64,000 nucleotides of DNA from Flexivirga alba (GCF_042661025.1 NZ_JBHSWH010000001.1:248001-312000); one strand, 5' to 3'; positions 45,758-54,201 are shown, counted from the first letter of the stretch. Numbers and translations: made by a program. Notes: a model not told the origin generated them from the letters alone.

Positions 45758-46087
45758 TCACCAACGGCCGTAGGGGCCGCTGCTGTTGTTGCCGCGTGCC
45801 TTGCCGGTGACCTGCTGCAGCGCAGGTCGGACGTCGGCGAGGTAGACACCGGCACCGACGACAGCCGCGATCTCGAAGATGCTCAGCGGTCCGGTGATCG
45901 ACAGGAGTCCCAACGCGGCCGCGACGCCGGTGATCGCCAACCACAGCGTCTTGGTGCGCTTGCCCGCTGCGGTGAACGCGTCGGAGCGCTGCCGGATGCA
46001 GTCGACGAGCGCGAACAATTGCATCGCGAAGAGCGCGACGCCGAGCACGAGCGCGACGGTCTCCTGCAGATGCACCAGACTTCCCAT
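45758..46087 (-). CDS. DUF2516 membrane protein
   Basis: 109-residue protein with about three membrane helices (VALVLGVALFAMQLFALVDCI, LWLAITGVAAALGLLSI, IFEIAAVVGAGVYLADV). The family sits next to hbhA and its XRE regulator in mycobacteria, and here lies in the same neighbourhood. No ribosome site precedes ATG 46087; instead the stop of the 28-residue frame is 5 bases away, so translation is probably coupled to that peptide. Confidence 0.87.
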   Translation of the reverse strand: MGSLVHLQETVALVLGVALFAMQLFALVDCIRQRSDAFTAAGKRTKTLWLAITGVAAALGLLSITGPLSIFEIAAVVGAGVYLADVRPALQQVTGKARGNNSSGPYGRW

Positions 46088-46180
46088 GAGGCTTATTCTG
46101 CGTCGGCAAGAGCGTCAGCAAGCTGCCGCCATGCCAACGCAGCCCAAGCTCGCTGTGCTTGTTCAGAATAAACTTCCATG
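46084..46180 (-). repeat. 97-bp duplicated element, copy 2
   Basis: Copy that keeps the peptide frame; about 90% identical to 35540-35636 in inverted orientation. Its ends contain the DUF2516 start and the peptide start. Confidence 0.8.
46093..46179 (-). CDS. Predicted leaderless 28-residue peptide gene upstream of DUF2516
   Basis: ATG 46179 to TAA 46093 encodes MEVYSEQAQRAWAALAWR plus QLADALADAE. TAGGGT lies 6 bases upstream, the usual -10 distance for leaderless starts here, and the stop is 5 bases before the DUF2516 ATG, which has no ribosome site of its own. Helical, two Trp, no membrane segment or signal. The same nucleotide element recurs at 35540 with start and stop lost. Function unknown; it may be a translated leader that sets DUF2516 level. 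Confidence 0.55.
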   Translation of the reverse strand: MEVYSEQAQRAWAALAWRQLADALADAE

Positions 46181-46219
46181 GAGCCACCCTAACCCGGCAA
46201 CCGTGTGCGTTTCGTGTGG

Positions 46220-47191
46220 TTAGAAACGTACTGAGGTAATGGCACCGACCGGCTCGCCATGCCCGAGCACATCGGCCCGGCCCAGCTCGTCGACCGCCGA
46301 ACCAGTGACACCGGCACGACGCAACAACTGCGCCATGACGACCGGCCGGGCGCGCTGGCCGCCGTCGGCGATCTTGACGACGAGACCGCGGCCGTCGGAC
46401 AGGCCCACGGCATACACCGCTTCGGCGCCGTCCTTGGCGATCAGCCCGTCGACGCCGCGGATCAGCGCGGTCACGTCGCGGCGGGTGCCGCCCAGGTATT
46501 CGGGATGTGCGCGAATGCCGTCGCGGACCGTTGCCTCGTGGCTGCCGGGTTGTGCGGCGGCGATCGCGCCGAACGCCCGCGCGAGGCCGACCGGGGAGAT
46601 CGCCATCACCGGTGCGCCGCAGCCGTCGATCGCGACCGCAGCGATCTGCTCGTGCGCGATGTCGCTGATGGTCTCGGCCATCGCCTGCTGCAGCGGGTGC
46701 TTCGGTTCGCGGTAGGTGGCGGTGTCCCAGCCGTTCGCGGCGCAGGTCGCCAGCATGCCGGCGTGCTTGCCCGAGCAGTTCTGGGTGATCGACGTCGGGC
46801 CGTTGCCGGCGCGCAGCCATTCGTTGCGCGCCTGCTCGTCGGACGGCAGGTCGGGGGTGTTCTGCAGATCCGCCTCGCTGAGCCCGGCGCCGGAGAGGAT
46901 CTCGAGCACGCCCGCGAGGTGGAAGTCCTCACCGGAGTGGCTGGCACTGGAGAGCGCAACGAGCCTGGGGTCGGCCAGCTTCAGGCCGCTGCGCAGCATG
47001 GCCAGCGTCTGCATCGGCTTGTTCGAGGACCGCGGGAAGCACGGTGCGGTCGCGTCGCCGACGGCGAAGTCGATGTCTCCGTCCGGCGTCGTGATCACCG
47101 CGATGCCGCGATGGACCGACTCGATGAAGCCGCCGCGTTCCACATGGACGAGGACCGGGGCGTCGGACAGAGCGCTGAGAGAGGAAGCCAC
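46220..47191 (-). CDS. L-asparaginase, AnsA/thermolabile type II-like family
   Basis: 323-residue enzyme hydrolysing asparagine to aspartate and ammonia. Features of the Rhizobium-etli-type family: LVHVERGGFIESVHRGIAVI, PRSSNKPMQTLAMLRSGL (Ser-Lys pair), ALSSASHSGEDFH, SITQNCSGKHAGMLATCAANGWDTATY (CSGKH) and IDGCGAPVMAISPVGLARAF. GTG 47191 has TATCGT 6 bases upstream (leaderless). It separates the hbhA unit from DUF2516. Confidence 0.9.
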   Translation of the reverse strand: MASSLSALSDAPVLVHVERGGFIESVHRGIAVITTPDGDIDFAVGDATAPCFPRSSNKPMQTLAMLRSGLKLADPRLVALSSASHSGEDFHLAGVLEILSGAGLSEADLQNTPDLPSDEQARNEWLRAGNGPTSITQNCSGKHAGMLATCAANGWDTATYREPKHPLQQAMAETISDIAHEQIAAVAIDGCGAPVMAISPVGLARAFGAIAAAQPGSHEATVRDGIRAHPEYLGGTRRDVTALIRGVDGLIAKDGAEAVYAVGLSDGRGLVVKIADGGQRARPVVMAQLLRRAGVTGSAVDELGRADVLGHGEPVGAITSVRF

Positions 47192-47245
47192 GAAGCGACG
47201 ATAGAGCGGTATCGCGCTGCCACGCCCGCCGGGTCGCGGAACGAG

Positions 47246-47281
47246 AAGAGCCCCGCACACCTGACGGTGTGCGGGGCTCTT
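47246..47281 (-). terminator. Terminator of the hbhA gene
   Basis: 16-bp perfect stem AAGAGCCCCGCACACC / GGTGTGCGGGGCTCTT with loop TGAC, 35 bases after the hbhA stop and just upstream of the asparaginase gene. Confidence 0.85.
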
Positions 47282-47315
47282 CTGATCACTGCCAGATCAG
47301 TGGCAGCTGATCGCT

Positions 47316-48041
47316 TCAGGCCTTGTCGGCGGTCTCGACCGGGAGGGTCGGGACAGCAGCGGTGGTCTTCGCCGGGGTCGCCTTGACGGTGGTCGCCTTC
47401 GTGGCCGGAGCCTTCTTGGCGGCCGTCTTCTTGGCCGGAGCCTTCTTCGCGACCGGCTTCTTGGCGGCGGTCTTGCGAGTGGTGGCCTTCTTGGCGACCG
47501 AGCTGCGGCTCGGACGCTTCGCGCCCTGCTTGGCGGCGTTGCTGCGCACGACGGTCTCGGCCTCGGCCTCGACGGCATCAGCGTTGCGGCCGACCAGGCC
47601 GGCCAGGCGCTCGACGCCCTTGGCGGCTTCCTTGCGGACACCGAAGACGGCGGAGATGGTGCTGTCGCCGGTCTCGGAAGCGTTCGCACGAGCGGCGGAC
47701 ACGACGGCGCGGCCCTGCTCGGTCGCGCCACGGGTCACCTCGACGCCACGCTGGGCGTAGTCGAGGTAGGTCTTGGCGAAGTCGTCATACGCACGCTCGA
47801 CGTTGCCGGCAACGAGCTCGTAGCGCTCGGTGGCCAGCGACGGGATGGCGAAGATCTGGTCGCGAACGTCGTTGACAGTGTTCTGGATTCGCTCCTGAAC
47901 GTTCTCCGGGGAGAGCTCGTCGCGCAGCGACAGGGCGCTCTCGGTCGCGGAGTCCACGGAGTTGCGGACGGTCTCGACGGCAGCGTCGGCCGCGCCGATC
48001 AGAGCGTAGAACGGGGACTCGAAGGTGCTCTTGGTGGGCAT
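47316..48041 (-). CDS. hbhA: Heparin-binding hemagglutinin (HbhA)-like protein
   Basis: 241 residues: a coiled-coil region (ADAAVETVRNSVDSATESALSLRDELSPENVQERIQNTVNDVRDQI) with four-helix-like character, a middle helix block, and a Lys/Ala-rich histone-H1-like tail (KKATTRKTAAKKPVAKKAPAKKTAAKKAPATK) that binds polyanions. This is the layout of mycobacterial HbhA. Location is cell surface or lipid inclusions in relatives. AAAGG lies before the ATG. Linked to an upstream XRE gene as in mycobacteria. Confidence 0.85.
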   Translation of the reverse strand: MPTKSTFESPFYALIGAADAAVETVRNSVDSATESALSLRDELSPENVQERIQNTVNDVRDQIFAIPSLATERYELVAGNVERAYDDFAKTYLDYAQRGVEVTRGATEQGRAVVSAARANASETGDSTISAVFGVRKEAAKGVERLAGLVGRNADAVEAEAETVVRSNAAKQGAKRPSRSSVAKKATTRKTAAKKPVAKKAPAKKTAAKKAPATKATTVKATPAKTTAAVPTLPVETADKA

Positions 48042-48106
48042 AATCTTCTGCCTTTCTTTCGGGGTTTGCGGGTCCGCGACGTTCGCCGCGGTGGTTCGGT
48101 CAGTGG

Positions 48107-48451
48107 TCAGTCGCCGACATACGAGTCGTAGACGTCGATCAACGCCTTGCGCTGTTTGTCGGTGAGCCTGGGGTCGTTCTTGATGACCTGTCGGGTGTCG
48201 ATCGGAGTGCCACCCTCGGGCAGAGCGTCGAGAATGCCGGCGTGCACGTAGATCTGCTCGGCCGAGATGGCCAAGCCCTTGGCAATCGCCTGCAGAATCT
48301 CCGCACTCGGCCGCTTCAGGCCGCGCTCGATCTGCGACAGGTAAGGGTTGGAGATCCCGGCGCGATCGGCGACCTGCCGCAGGGACAGCTGCGCCTGCTG
48401 GCGCTGGTCCTTGAGGTAGGCGCCAAGGTCGGTCACCGGGTTCGGGCTCAT
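48107..48451 (-). CDS. XRE-family regulator linked to hbhA
   Basis: 114-residue protein with an N-terminal helix-turn-helix (GAYLKDQRQQAQLSLRQVADRAGISNPYLSQIERGLKRPSAEILQAIAKGL) and a C-terminal extension (RQVIKNDPRLTDKQRKALIDVYDSYV). Its counterpart precedes hbhA in mycobacteria. CATACT lies 6 bases before ATG 48451 (leaderless), and a perfect 8-bp inverted repeat covers the region upstream, so self-control is likely. Confidence 0.9.
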   Translation of the reverse strand: MSPNPVTDLGAYLKDQRQQAQLSLRQVADRAGISNPYLSQIERGLKRPSAEILQAIAKGLAISAEQIYVHAGILDALPEGGTPIDTRQVIKNDPRLTDKQRKALIDVYDSYVGD

Positions 48452-48461
48452 GTCCCAAGTA

Positions 48462-48479
48462 TGCTAACTACAGTTAGCA
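48462..48479 (-). promoter_or_regulatory. Palindromic operator of the XRE gene
   Basis: TGCTAACT - AC - AGTTAGCA, 8-bp perfect arms, 11 bases upstream of the ATG and abutting the -10. AT-rich in a GC-rich surrounding. A likely autoregulatory site for the XRE protein. Confidence 0.75.
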
Positions 48480-48519
48480 AATTGCAAGCCAGGGCAAGCG
48501 TGAGTCGGGTCACACCGCC

Positions 48520-49566
48520 TTAGGGCGCGACGATCTCCGTCTGGGCTGCGGCGATCGGCCCGGCATACAGCTGTATGTCAAGCGGGGTGTTGCGCTTGAC
48601 GACCGCGAGCGCGATCGGTCCGTCCTCGGCATGCCGGGCGACCGTCGTGATCCGCCCGACCGGCCGCTCCCCCGGGGCCTTGACCAGCTCGGCGCCCTCA
48701 TCGGGCAGGACGTGCTCGGAGCCGTCCAGGTGCAGGAAGACCAGTCGCCGGGGCGGCTTGCCGAGGTTGTGCACGCGAGCGATGGTCTCCTGCCCGCGGT
48801 AGCAACCCTTGTGCAGGTGCACGGCCGTGCGGAGCCAGTCCAGCTCGTGCGGGATGGTGCGGTGATCGGTCTCCTTGCCGACCCGCGGCCGCCACGCGTT
48901 GACCCGCTCGGCCTCGGCGGCCCAAATGCCGGCCAGGTGCCGGTCGCCGACCTCTTCGATCAATTGCTCGCGCGGCACGATCAGCTCGCGCCAGGCGCGT
49001 CCGGCGGCCGGGTGCTCCGCCACCTCGCTGTATGACGCAGTGTCCGCGCCCATCGAGGGCCACGGGTCCCGCCAGGCGATGACGCCGCGGGTCTCACGCT
49101 CGGCGGGCAGCGACTCAGTGCCGATGGGTTCGCCGAGCACGGCATACGCGACGGTGACGTCGGTGACCTCGACACGGAGCATGAAGCGCATCGAGTTGAG
49201 CCACTCGACCAGCGCGGGCGCGGTGCGCGGCTCGACGGTGATCCAGGTGGTCTGGCCGTCGTCGACCAGGTGCAGGTCGTGTTCGATGTGTCCGTGCGGG
49301 CTGAGCACCAGCGACTCGGCCGAGGTGTATGGCGCCAGGCCCGTCAGCGCCTGGGTCGTCATCGAATGCAACCAGCTGAGCCGGTCGGGGCCGGCGACCG
49401 TGACGACACCGCGGTGCGACAGGTCGACCACGGCCAAGCCCTGCTCGAGCAATCGCTGCTCTCGCAAGGGATCTCCGTAGTGTGCGGCCACACCGGCGTC
49501 GGGACCGTCGGCCTGGACCGCGCCTGGGTGTGCCAGTAAAGGACTCTCCACAGCTGCCGTCGTCAC
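48520..49566 (-). CDS. ygfZ: YgfZ/GcvT-fold folate-binding protein
   Basis: 348-residue protein of the YgfZ group that helps Fe-S cluster assembly or repair using folate. Signature LHKGCYRGQETIARVHNLGKPPRRLVFLHLDG with the conserved Cys; N-terminal GcvT-like LSHRGVVTVAGPDRLSWLHSMTTQALTGLAP. GTG 49566 has TACGCT 6 bases upstream (leaderless). Divergent from the LCP gene across a 54-bp gap. Confidence 0.9.
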   Translation of the reverse strand: MTTAAVESPLLAHPGAVQADGPDAGVAAHYGDPLREQRLLEQGLAVVDLSHRGVVTVAGPDRLSWLHSMTTQALTGLAPYTSAESLVLSPHGHIEHDLHLVDDGQTTWITVEPRTAPALVEWLNSMRFMLRVEVTDVTVAYAVLGEPIGTESLPAERETRGVIAWRDPWPSMGADTASYSEVAEHPAAGRAWRELIVPREQLIEEVGDRHLAGIWAAEAERVNAWRPRVGKETDHRTIPHELDWLRTAVHLHKGCYRGQETIARVHNLGKPPRRLVFLHLDGSEHVLPDEGAELVKAPGERPVGRITTVARHAEDGPIALAVVKRNTPLDIQLYAGPIAAAQTEIVAP

Positions 49567-49620
49567 CGTTCCAGCGTACTTCGCCGCCAAACTCGCCCGG
49601 CGGGACCTTAGACTTCCCGC

Positions 49621-50742
49621 ATGAGTGGGGACAACCGTGATGACGTGCTGCCCGGCAACGACCAGGAGTCCCCGCATGAAGCGGACTCGACGGCCGAGCA
49701 GCCGACCGGCGACAATTCGGGCGGGTATGCCGCAGCGGCCACCCGCCGTGGGCGCAGACGCCGTGGCAAGAAGGCCAGCTGGCTGAAGGTCACCCTGCTG
49801 ACCTTGTTGTCGATGTTCCTGGTGGTGGTGCTGGCGTTCGTCGGGTTCGCGCTCTACCTCAATCACGTGCTCAGCTCGAACATCACCCACGGCCAGGCGC
49901 TGCCCAGCTCGACGGTGAAACCCGCTGTGGATGCTGGCAATTCGCAGAACATCCTGTTGCTCGGCAGCGACACCCGCTCCGGCACGGTCAACGATGTCCG
50001 GGCGGGCGGGCGCGCTGACGTCATACAGCTGGTGCACATCAGCGCGGGCCGCAAGTCGGTCCAGATCATCCACTTCCCGCGTGACCTCTACGTGGCGATC
50101 CCTGGCCACGGCAAGAACAAGATCAACGCCGCGTTCGCGTATGGCGGCCCGGCCCTGCTCGCCCAGACGCTGTCGGACCTGCTCGGCGGCGTCACCATCA
50201 ACCGCTACGCAATCATCGACTTCAAGGGTTTCGCCGACCTGACCAACGACCTCGGCGGCGTGAACGTCTACGTGGCGCAACCGTTCACCGAGGCCGGCTA
50301 CGGCCGCTTCCACCAGGGCTACAACACGATGAACGGCGCCCAGGCCCTCGGTTTCGTCCGCGAGCGCCACCAGCTGGCCGAGGGCGACATCGACCGCGGC
50401 CGCGACCAGCAGGCCTGGATCAGCGCCGTGGTGCGCAAGACGCTCTCGGCCGGCACGCTGCTCAACCCGGTGAAGCTGACCAACACGGTCACGGACCTGA
50501 CCAAGTACACCGAGGTCGATGCCAACACGTCGGCCGGCGACATCCGCAACCTCGCGCTGGACATGCGCAACATGCGCTCGCGCGACATCACCTACTTCAC
50601 GGCACCGTTCACCGGCTTCGCCAACAACCCGGTCGCTGGGTCCATCGACGTGGTCAACGTGCCGCAGATGAAGAAGCTGGGGCAGGCGCTCTACCACGAC
50701 AAGATGGCCGGCTACACCAACGGAAAGAACGTGATTCAGTAA
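49621..50742 (+). CDS. LytR-CpsA-Psr (LCP) family cell-wall ligase
   Basis: 373-residue membrane protein: cytosolic tail with RRGRRRRGKK, one helix (LLTLLSMFLVVVLAFVGFALYL), then the LCP domain with LLLGSDTR, GRADVIQLVHI, IIHFPRDLYVAIPGHGKNKINAAFAYGG, DFKGFADLTNDLGGVNV and MNGAQALGFVRERHQLAEGDIDRGRDQQ. These enzymes attach glycopolymers to peptidoglycan. TAGACT lies 6 bases before ATG 49621 (leaderless). Confidence 0.92.
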   Translation: MSGDNRDDVLPGNDQESPHEADSTAEQPTGDNSGGYAAAATRRGRRRRGKKASWLKVTLLTLLSMFLVVVLAFVGFALYLNHVLSSNITHGQALPSSTVKPAVDAGNSQNILLLGSDTRSGTVNDVRAGGRADVIQLVHISAGRKSVQIIHFPRDLYVAIPGHGKNKINAAFAYGGPALLAQTLSDLLGGVTINRYAIIDFKGFADLTNDLGGVNVYVAQPFTEAGYGRFHQGYNTMNGAQALGFVRERHQLAEGDIDRGRDQQAWISAVVRKTLSAGTLLNPVKLTNTVTDLTKYTEVDANTSAGDIRNLALDMRNMRSRDITYFTAPFTGFANNPVAGSIDVVNVPQMKKLGQALYHDKMAGYTNGKNVIQ

Positions 50743-50777
50743 GGGCGTTCGCCGCTGCGGCTCGTTACGATCGTGTC

Positions 50778-51284
50778 GTGCCCATCGAACTCGACACGTC
50801 CATGCATCCCGATCTCGCGCCGCTCGCCTGGCTCCTCGGGCAGTGGGAGGGCACCGGCGTGGCCGGTTATCCCGAGCTGCCGACGGTCAACTTCGAGCAG
50901 GAGATCAGCTGCACGCATGACGGCCGCCCGTTCCTGCGCTGGGAGACGCGCAGCTGGGTGGTCGGCGAGGACGGCAGCCGCGGCGAGCCGTTCGAGACCG
51001 AGCTCGGCTTCTGGCGGCCGCTGCCCGAGGGCGAGGTGGAGCTGCTGCTGTCACACCCGACCGGCGTGACCGAGCTCTACTACGGCAAGACCGAGCCGGC
51101 CAAGGCGGAGTTGCGCACCGACGGTGTGCTGCGCAGCCCGGACGCGCGGGAGTATTCCGCAGCGCACCGCCTCTACGGCTACGTCCAGGGCGGCCTGATG
51201 TGGGCGACGGACATCGCGGCCCTCGGCCAGCCCCTCCAGTCCTACGCCTCAGCGCAACTGACGCGCGCCCCAGCTACCGATTGA
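50778..51284 (+). CDS. Nitrobindin-like FABP-family protein
   Basis: 168-residue beta-barrel, DUF1794 family. Seen: PLAWLLGQWEGTGVAGYPELP (GxWxGxG motif), ISCTHDGRPFLRWETRSW, FWRPLPEGEVELLLSHPTGVTELYYG and a late HRLYGYVQGGLMWATDIAA. Relatives bind heme and can scavenge or isomerise peroxynitrite. GTG 50778 has TACGAT 6 bases upstream (leaderless). The 3' end overlaps the convergent membrane gene by 11 bases. Confidence 0.86.
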   Translation: MPIELDTSMHPDLAPLAWLLGQWEGTGVAGYPELPTVNFEQEISCTHDGRPFLRWETRSWVVGEDGSRGEPFETELGFWRPLPEGEVELLLSHPTGVTELYYGKTEPAKAELRTDGVLRSPDAREYSAAHRLYGYVQGGLMWATDIAALGQPLQSYASAQLTRAPATD

Positions 51285-52053
51285 TCAACCACTGGGCGGC
51301 GTAGCTGAGCACGCCGGTGCTCAGCACGGCCGCGATGCCGTAGGTCAGCCGGCCTGCCGGGTCGTCGGTGTCCAGCATTCGCAGCACCCGCCGGACCGCG
51401 GCGCCGACGAAACCGGCGAGCAGACCGGTGAGCAGCAGGGCGCCGAGTGCGCGGTCGCCGGCCAGTCCGACTACCAGGCCGAGCAACACCCCGATCAGCA
51501 CGCTCGCCGGCAGCGACCATTCGACCGCGTGCTTGGCCGGCAGGACGGTGTCGACCAGCAGACCGAGCACCGCGGCGCCGATCGCGACCGCCACGGCCGC
51601 ATCACCCTGGTCGTATGGCGCAGTCCCCGCGCAGAACATGCCGCTGGCCAGCACCGCGAGGCCGAGGGAGCAGCCGGCGAGCGAGACCACGAGTGCGTCG
51701 CGGCCGTCGGTGCGCATCAGTTGGTGCAGGAAGGCCAGCACCAGGGCGATCGCGAGGACGAGGCTGAGTGCCTGCATCCCGTCGTCAGCACCGGAGAAGA
51801 CGACGACTCCCGCCATACCGACGACGGCCGCGGCAAGCACCAGGCTGATGCCGGTGGGACGCGGCAGTCCGAGCAGCAGCGGCCAGCCCCAGGCGAGCGC
51901 GAGTCCGGCCGCGAGCACCGCGTATGCCGAGACGTCGTGCCCGGCATACGCACCCAGGATCACGAGGGCGGCCGTCACGACGCCACCGCTCAGCGCGAGC
52001 GAACTCGTGGCGATACGGGACGTGGGTGATTCGGTCAGTTTGGCTCCTGGCAC
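51274..52053 (-). CDS. Polytopic membrane protein of unknown function
   Basis: About 259 residues with eight or more hydrophobic helices (VTAALVILGAYAG, YAVLAAGLALAWGWPLLL, ISLVLAAAVVGMAGVVVF, VLIGVLLGLVVGLAGD). I start at GTG 52053 with GGGAGG 9 bases upstream; ATG 52062 is very close to the ribosome site. I do not recognise the family. The upstream gene is the MoaD-like protein, so the two may be one operon. Confidence 0.7.
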   Translation of the reverse strand: MPGAKLTESPTSRIATSSLALSGGVVTAALVILGAYAGHDVSAYAVLAAGLALAWGWPLLLGLPRPTGISLVLAAAVVGMAGVVVFSGADDGMQALSLVLAIALVLAFLHQLMRTDGRDALVVSLAGCSLGLAVLASGMFCAGTAPYDQGDAAVAVAIGAAVLGLLVDTVLPAKHAVEWSLPASVLIGVLLGLVVGLAGDRALGALLLTGLLAGFVGAAVRRVLRMLDTDDPAGRLTYGIAAVLSTGVLSYAAQWLINR

Positions 52054-52069
52054 GACCGGCATCCTCCCA

Positions 52070-52309
52070 TCACCCACCGGCGAATGGCGGGAGCACCTCG
52101 ACAATCGACTCCGCGGGCAGCGCTGCGGAGCCGTCGATGCGGCGTCCGTCGAGCAGGAACGACGCGACCTGCAGCACCTGCGCCAGACCGGGGTGCGCGT
52201 GCAGTGCCGCGTCGCGCAACTGCCCCAGGTCGGCTGCGGTCAGCCGCTCCTCGTGGGTGCCCGCTGCGGCCTGCGCAGCCGCCCAATAGCGGACCGTCAC
52301 CTCGTGCAT
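52070..52309 (-). CDS. MoaD/ThiS-family sulfur carrier protein
   Basis: 79-residue beta-grasp protein (MHEVTVRYWAAAQAAAGTHEERL ... IVEVLPPFAGG) ending in the Gly-Gly needed for adenylation and thiocarboxylation. PPFAGG is typical of MoaD. GGAGGA precedes the ATG. It probably carries sulfur for molybdopterin or a related pathway; no moa genes are in the window. Confidence 0.87.
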   Translation of the reverse strand: MHEVTVRYWAAAQAAAGTHEERLTAADLGQLRDAALHAHPGLAQVLQVASFLLDGRRIDGSAALPAESIVEVLPPFAGG

Positions 52310-52405
52310 TCGCTCCTCCAGACCACGAGCTACGTCGTGTGTCGCTGGTCACCGCGGCGCCCGTTGAGGGGTTTCGCGACCTGTTGACCAGTATTCTTGC
52401 AAGGT

Positions 52406-53116
52406 ATGGCCCGCCTGTTGCTGCTGACCGACGCGCCCGGCGCCAGTGTGGAGGTGCTGCCGGCGCTGGGTCTGCTGAGCCATCGGGTCCGCATCCTCGC
52501 CCCACAACCACAGGCACTCGTCGATCCACCCGAGTGTGATCTGGTGCTGCTGGACGCCCGCCGTGACCTGGCCGGCGCCCGTGGCCTGAGCCGGGTGCTG
52601 CGCACCAGCGGACTGTCGGCTCCACTTCTTGCAGTCTTCACCGAGGGCGGCATGGCGGCCCTGACCGGCGAGTGGCAGATCGACGACGTGATCCTGGACA
52701 GCGCCGGCCCCGCCGAGGTCGACGCCCGGCTGCGCTTCGCGATCAGCAAGGTCACCGAGGAGCAGGAGGAGGCGCCGACGCGCATCACCGCCGGCGGCCT
52801 GATCGTCGACGAGGAGTCGTATGCCGCCAAGATCCACGGTCAGCCGCTGGACCTGACCTACAAGGAGTTCGAGCTGCTGAAGCACCTGGCAGCCCATCAG
52901 GGCCGGGTGTTCACGCGGGCTCAATTGCTCCAAGAGGTCTGGGGTTACGACTATTTCGGCGGCACCCGCACTGTCGACGTACACATCCGCCGCTTGCGCG
53001 CCAAGCTCGGCCCCGAACACGAGTCGCTGATCGGGACGATCCGCAACGTCGGCTATCGCTTCGTCGGCGCTGCCGGCTCTCTCCAACCGGACTCCGATCC
53101 CACGCTCGTCGACTAA
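52406..53116 (+). CDS. glnR: GlnR-type nitrogen regulator (OmpR family, atypical receiver)
   Basis: 236-residue response regulator closely resembling GlnR. The degenerate receiver (LLLLTDAPGASVEVLPALGLLSHRVRIL, LVLLDARRDLAGARGLSRVLRTSGLSAPLLAVFTEGGMAAL) keeps the DARRDLAGARGL block seen in mycobacterial GlnR and lacks a normal phosphorylation pocket; the C-terminal winged helix is LDLTYKEFELLKHLAAHQGRVFTRAQLLQEVWGYDYFGGTRTVDVHIRRLRAKLG. TATTCT lies 8 bases before ATG 52406. GlnR activates nitrogen-assimilation genes. Confidence 0.88.
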   Translation: MARLLLLTDAPGASVEVLPALGLLSHRVRILAPQPQALVDPPECDLVLLDARRDLAGARGLSRVLRTSGLSAPLLAVFTEGGMAALTGEWQIDDVILDSAGPAEVDARLRFAISKVTEEQEEAPTRITAGGLIVDEESYAAKIHGQPLDLTYKEFELLKHLAAHQGRVFTRAQLLQEVWGYDYFGGTRTVDVHIRRLRAKLGPEHESLIGTIRNVGYRFVGAAGSLQPDSDPTLVD

Positions 53117-53150
53117 AGCGGGCCGAGGAGGTCGTGAGGAACGAGCGACC

Positions 53151-53258
53151 GTCTCGAGGTCGCGTCACCCGAGCTGGCCGAGGAGCGACGAAGAAGCGTC
53201 TCGAGGTCGCGTCACCCGAGCTGGCCGAGGAGCGACGAAGGAGCGTCTCGAGGTCCGC
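53151..53258. repeat. 47-bp tandem repeat, 2.3 units
   Basis: GTCTCGAGGTC starts at 53151 and 53198, and GTCTCGAGGTCC at 53245, an exact 47-base period. The unit contains CACCCGAGCTGGCCGAGGAG and CGACGAAG. It belongs to the palindromic family and reaches the stop of the prepilin peptidase gene. Confidence 0.9.
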
Positions 53259-53921
53259 TCAACTCGACAGTGCGGACAGCACGATCGCGACGACGGCACC
53301 GGCCAACATGCTTGGTCCGTAAGCGAATTCGTCCTTCCGCCCATGGTCGCGAACGAACATCACGCCGACCGCGACGAGACCGCCGATGATGAAGGTCGCG
53401 AACGTCGCGCGGACGACGGACGACCAGCCCAACCAGCCGAGCAGCATGCCGAGCAGACCGGCGAGTTTGACGTCGCCGAAACCGAACCCGGACGGCAGCA
53501 ACAGCAGCAGGAAGTAGAACGCGAAGAGGACGATTCCGGCGATGACGGCACGAGCGACCGCGCTCCAACCACCGGTGGCGATCGCGCCAATTACGAGCAA
53601 TGCCAACAGGATTGGATAACTCGGCAATTGGATCGCATCGGGCAGCCGGTGGACGTCGAGATCGATGAATGCCAGCGCGATCATGATCCACCCGGCGAGC
53701 ACGAAGATCATTGCGACCAGGACGGGCTGGTTCTGCCGCACGGCGACCCAGAGGAAAACACTCAGCAGTGCGGTCGCCGGGATGACCCAGCCGGTACGCC
53801 GGATCGGCAGGCCGCGCTCCTCCGGCCGGCGATGCCCGAAGGCACTCAGCCGGGTCCGCAACAGCAGGCCGGCGAGCGCGCCGACGGCCAATACCGGCAA
53901 CAGGGCACCGTACGTCGACAT
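53259..53921 (-). CDS. A24 prepilin peptidase (TadV/CpaA type)
   Basis: 220-residue membrane aspartic peptidase with about six or seven helices. Both catalytic Asp sites are seen: FIDLDVHRLPDAIQLPSYP and GFGFGDVKLAGLLGMLLGW. It should cleave the G|A site of the Flp pilins encoded downstream on the other strand. GGAGTG precedes ATG 53921. Divergent from the pilus operon. Confidence 0.9.
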   Translation of the reverse strand: MSTYGALLPVLAVGALAGLLLRTRLSAFGHRRPEERGLPIRRTGWVIPATALLSVFLWVAVRQNQPVLVAMIFVLAGWIMIALAFIDLDVHRLPDAIQLPSYPILLALLVIGAIATGGWSAVARAVIAGIVLFAFYFLLLLLPSGFGFGDVKLAGLLGMLLGWLGWSSVVRATFATFIIGGLVAVGVMFVRDHGRKDEFAYGPSMLAGAVVAIVLSALSS

Positions 53922-54164
53922 CTTGCAACACTCCGGTTCTTTACCAACTCTTGAAGAAACTTTTGGAAAAGCCTAGACGGAACTTTACTTTGAGCGCTAC
54001 CTTCAGGTCACTTGATCCACAGCTTGCAGTTCGGTTCCAGGGATACGTAACACAACGCGGGTCGTCATGCACCACTCGTTACCGGATCAAGTTCCCAAGG
54101 GGGCCCGTCACCGACGGACTCTTCGTCTTTCGAATTCACCTTTCATTCATCACCCATGCCCCGG

Positions 54165-54182
54165 GGGCATTGAAGAATGCCC
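54165..54182 (+). promoter_or_regulatory. 5'-UTR stem-loop before the first Flp pilin
   Basis: GGGCATT-GAAG-AATGCCC, 7-bp stem with a GAAG tetraloop, four bases before the strong ribosome site GGAAGGAG (54187-54194). It may stabilise the pilin mRNA. Confidence 0.55.
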
Positions 54183-54201
54183 GCCCGGAAGGAGATCCCC
54201 C

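Noticed and set aside
53151..53258. A CRISPR array
   Set aside because: The 47-bp units are direct tandem copies without spacers and no cas genes are present.
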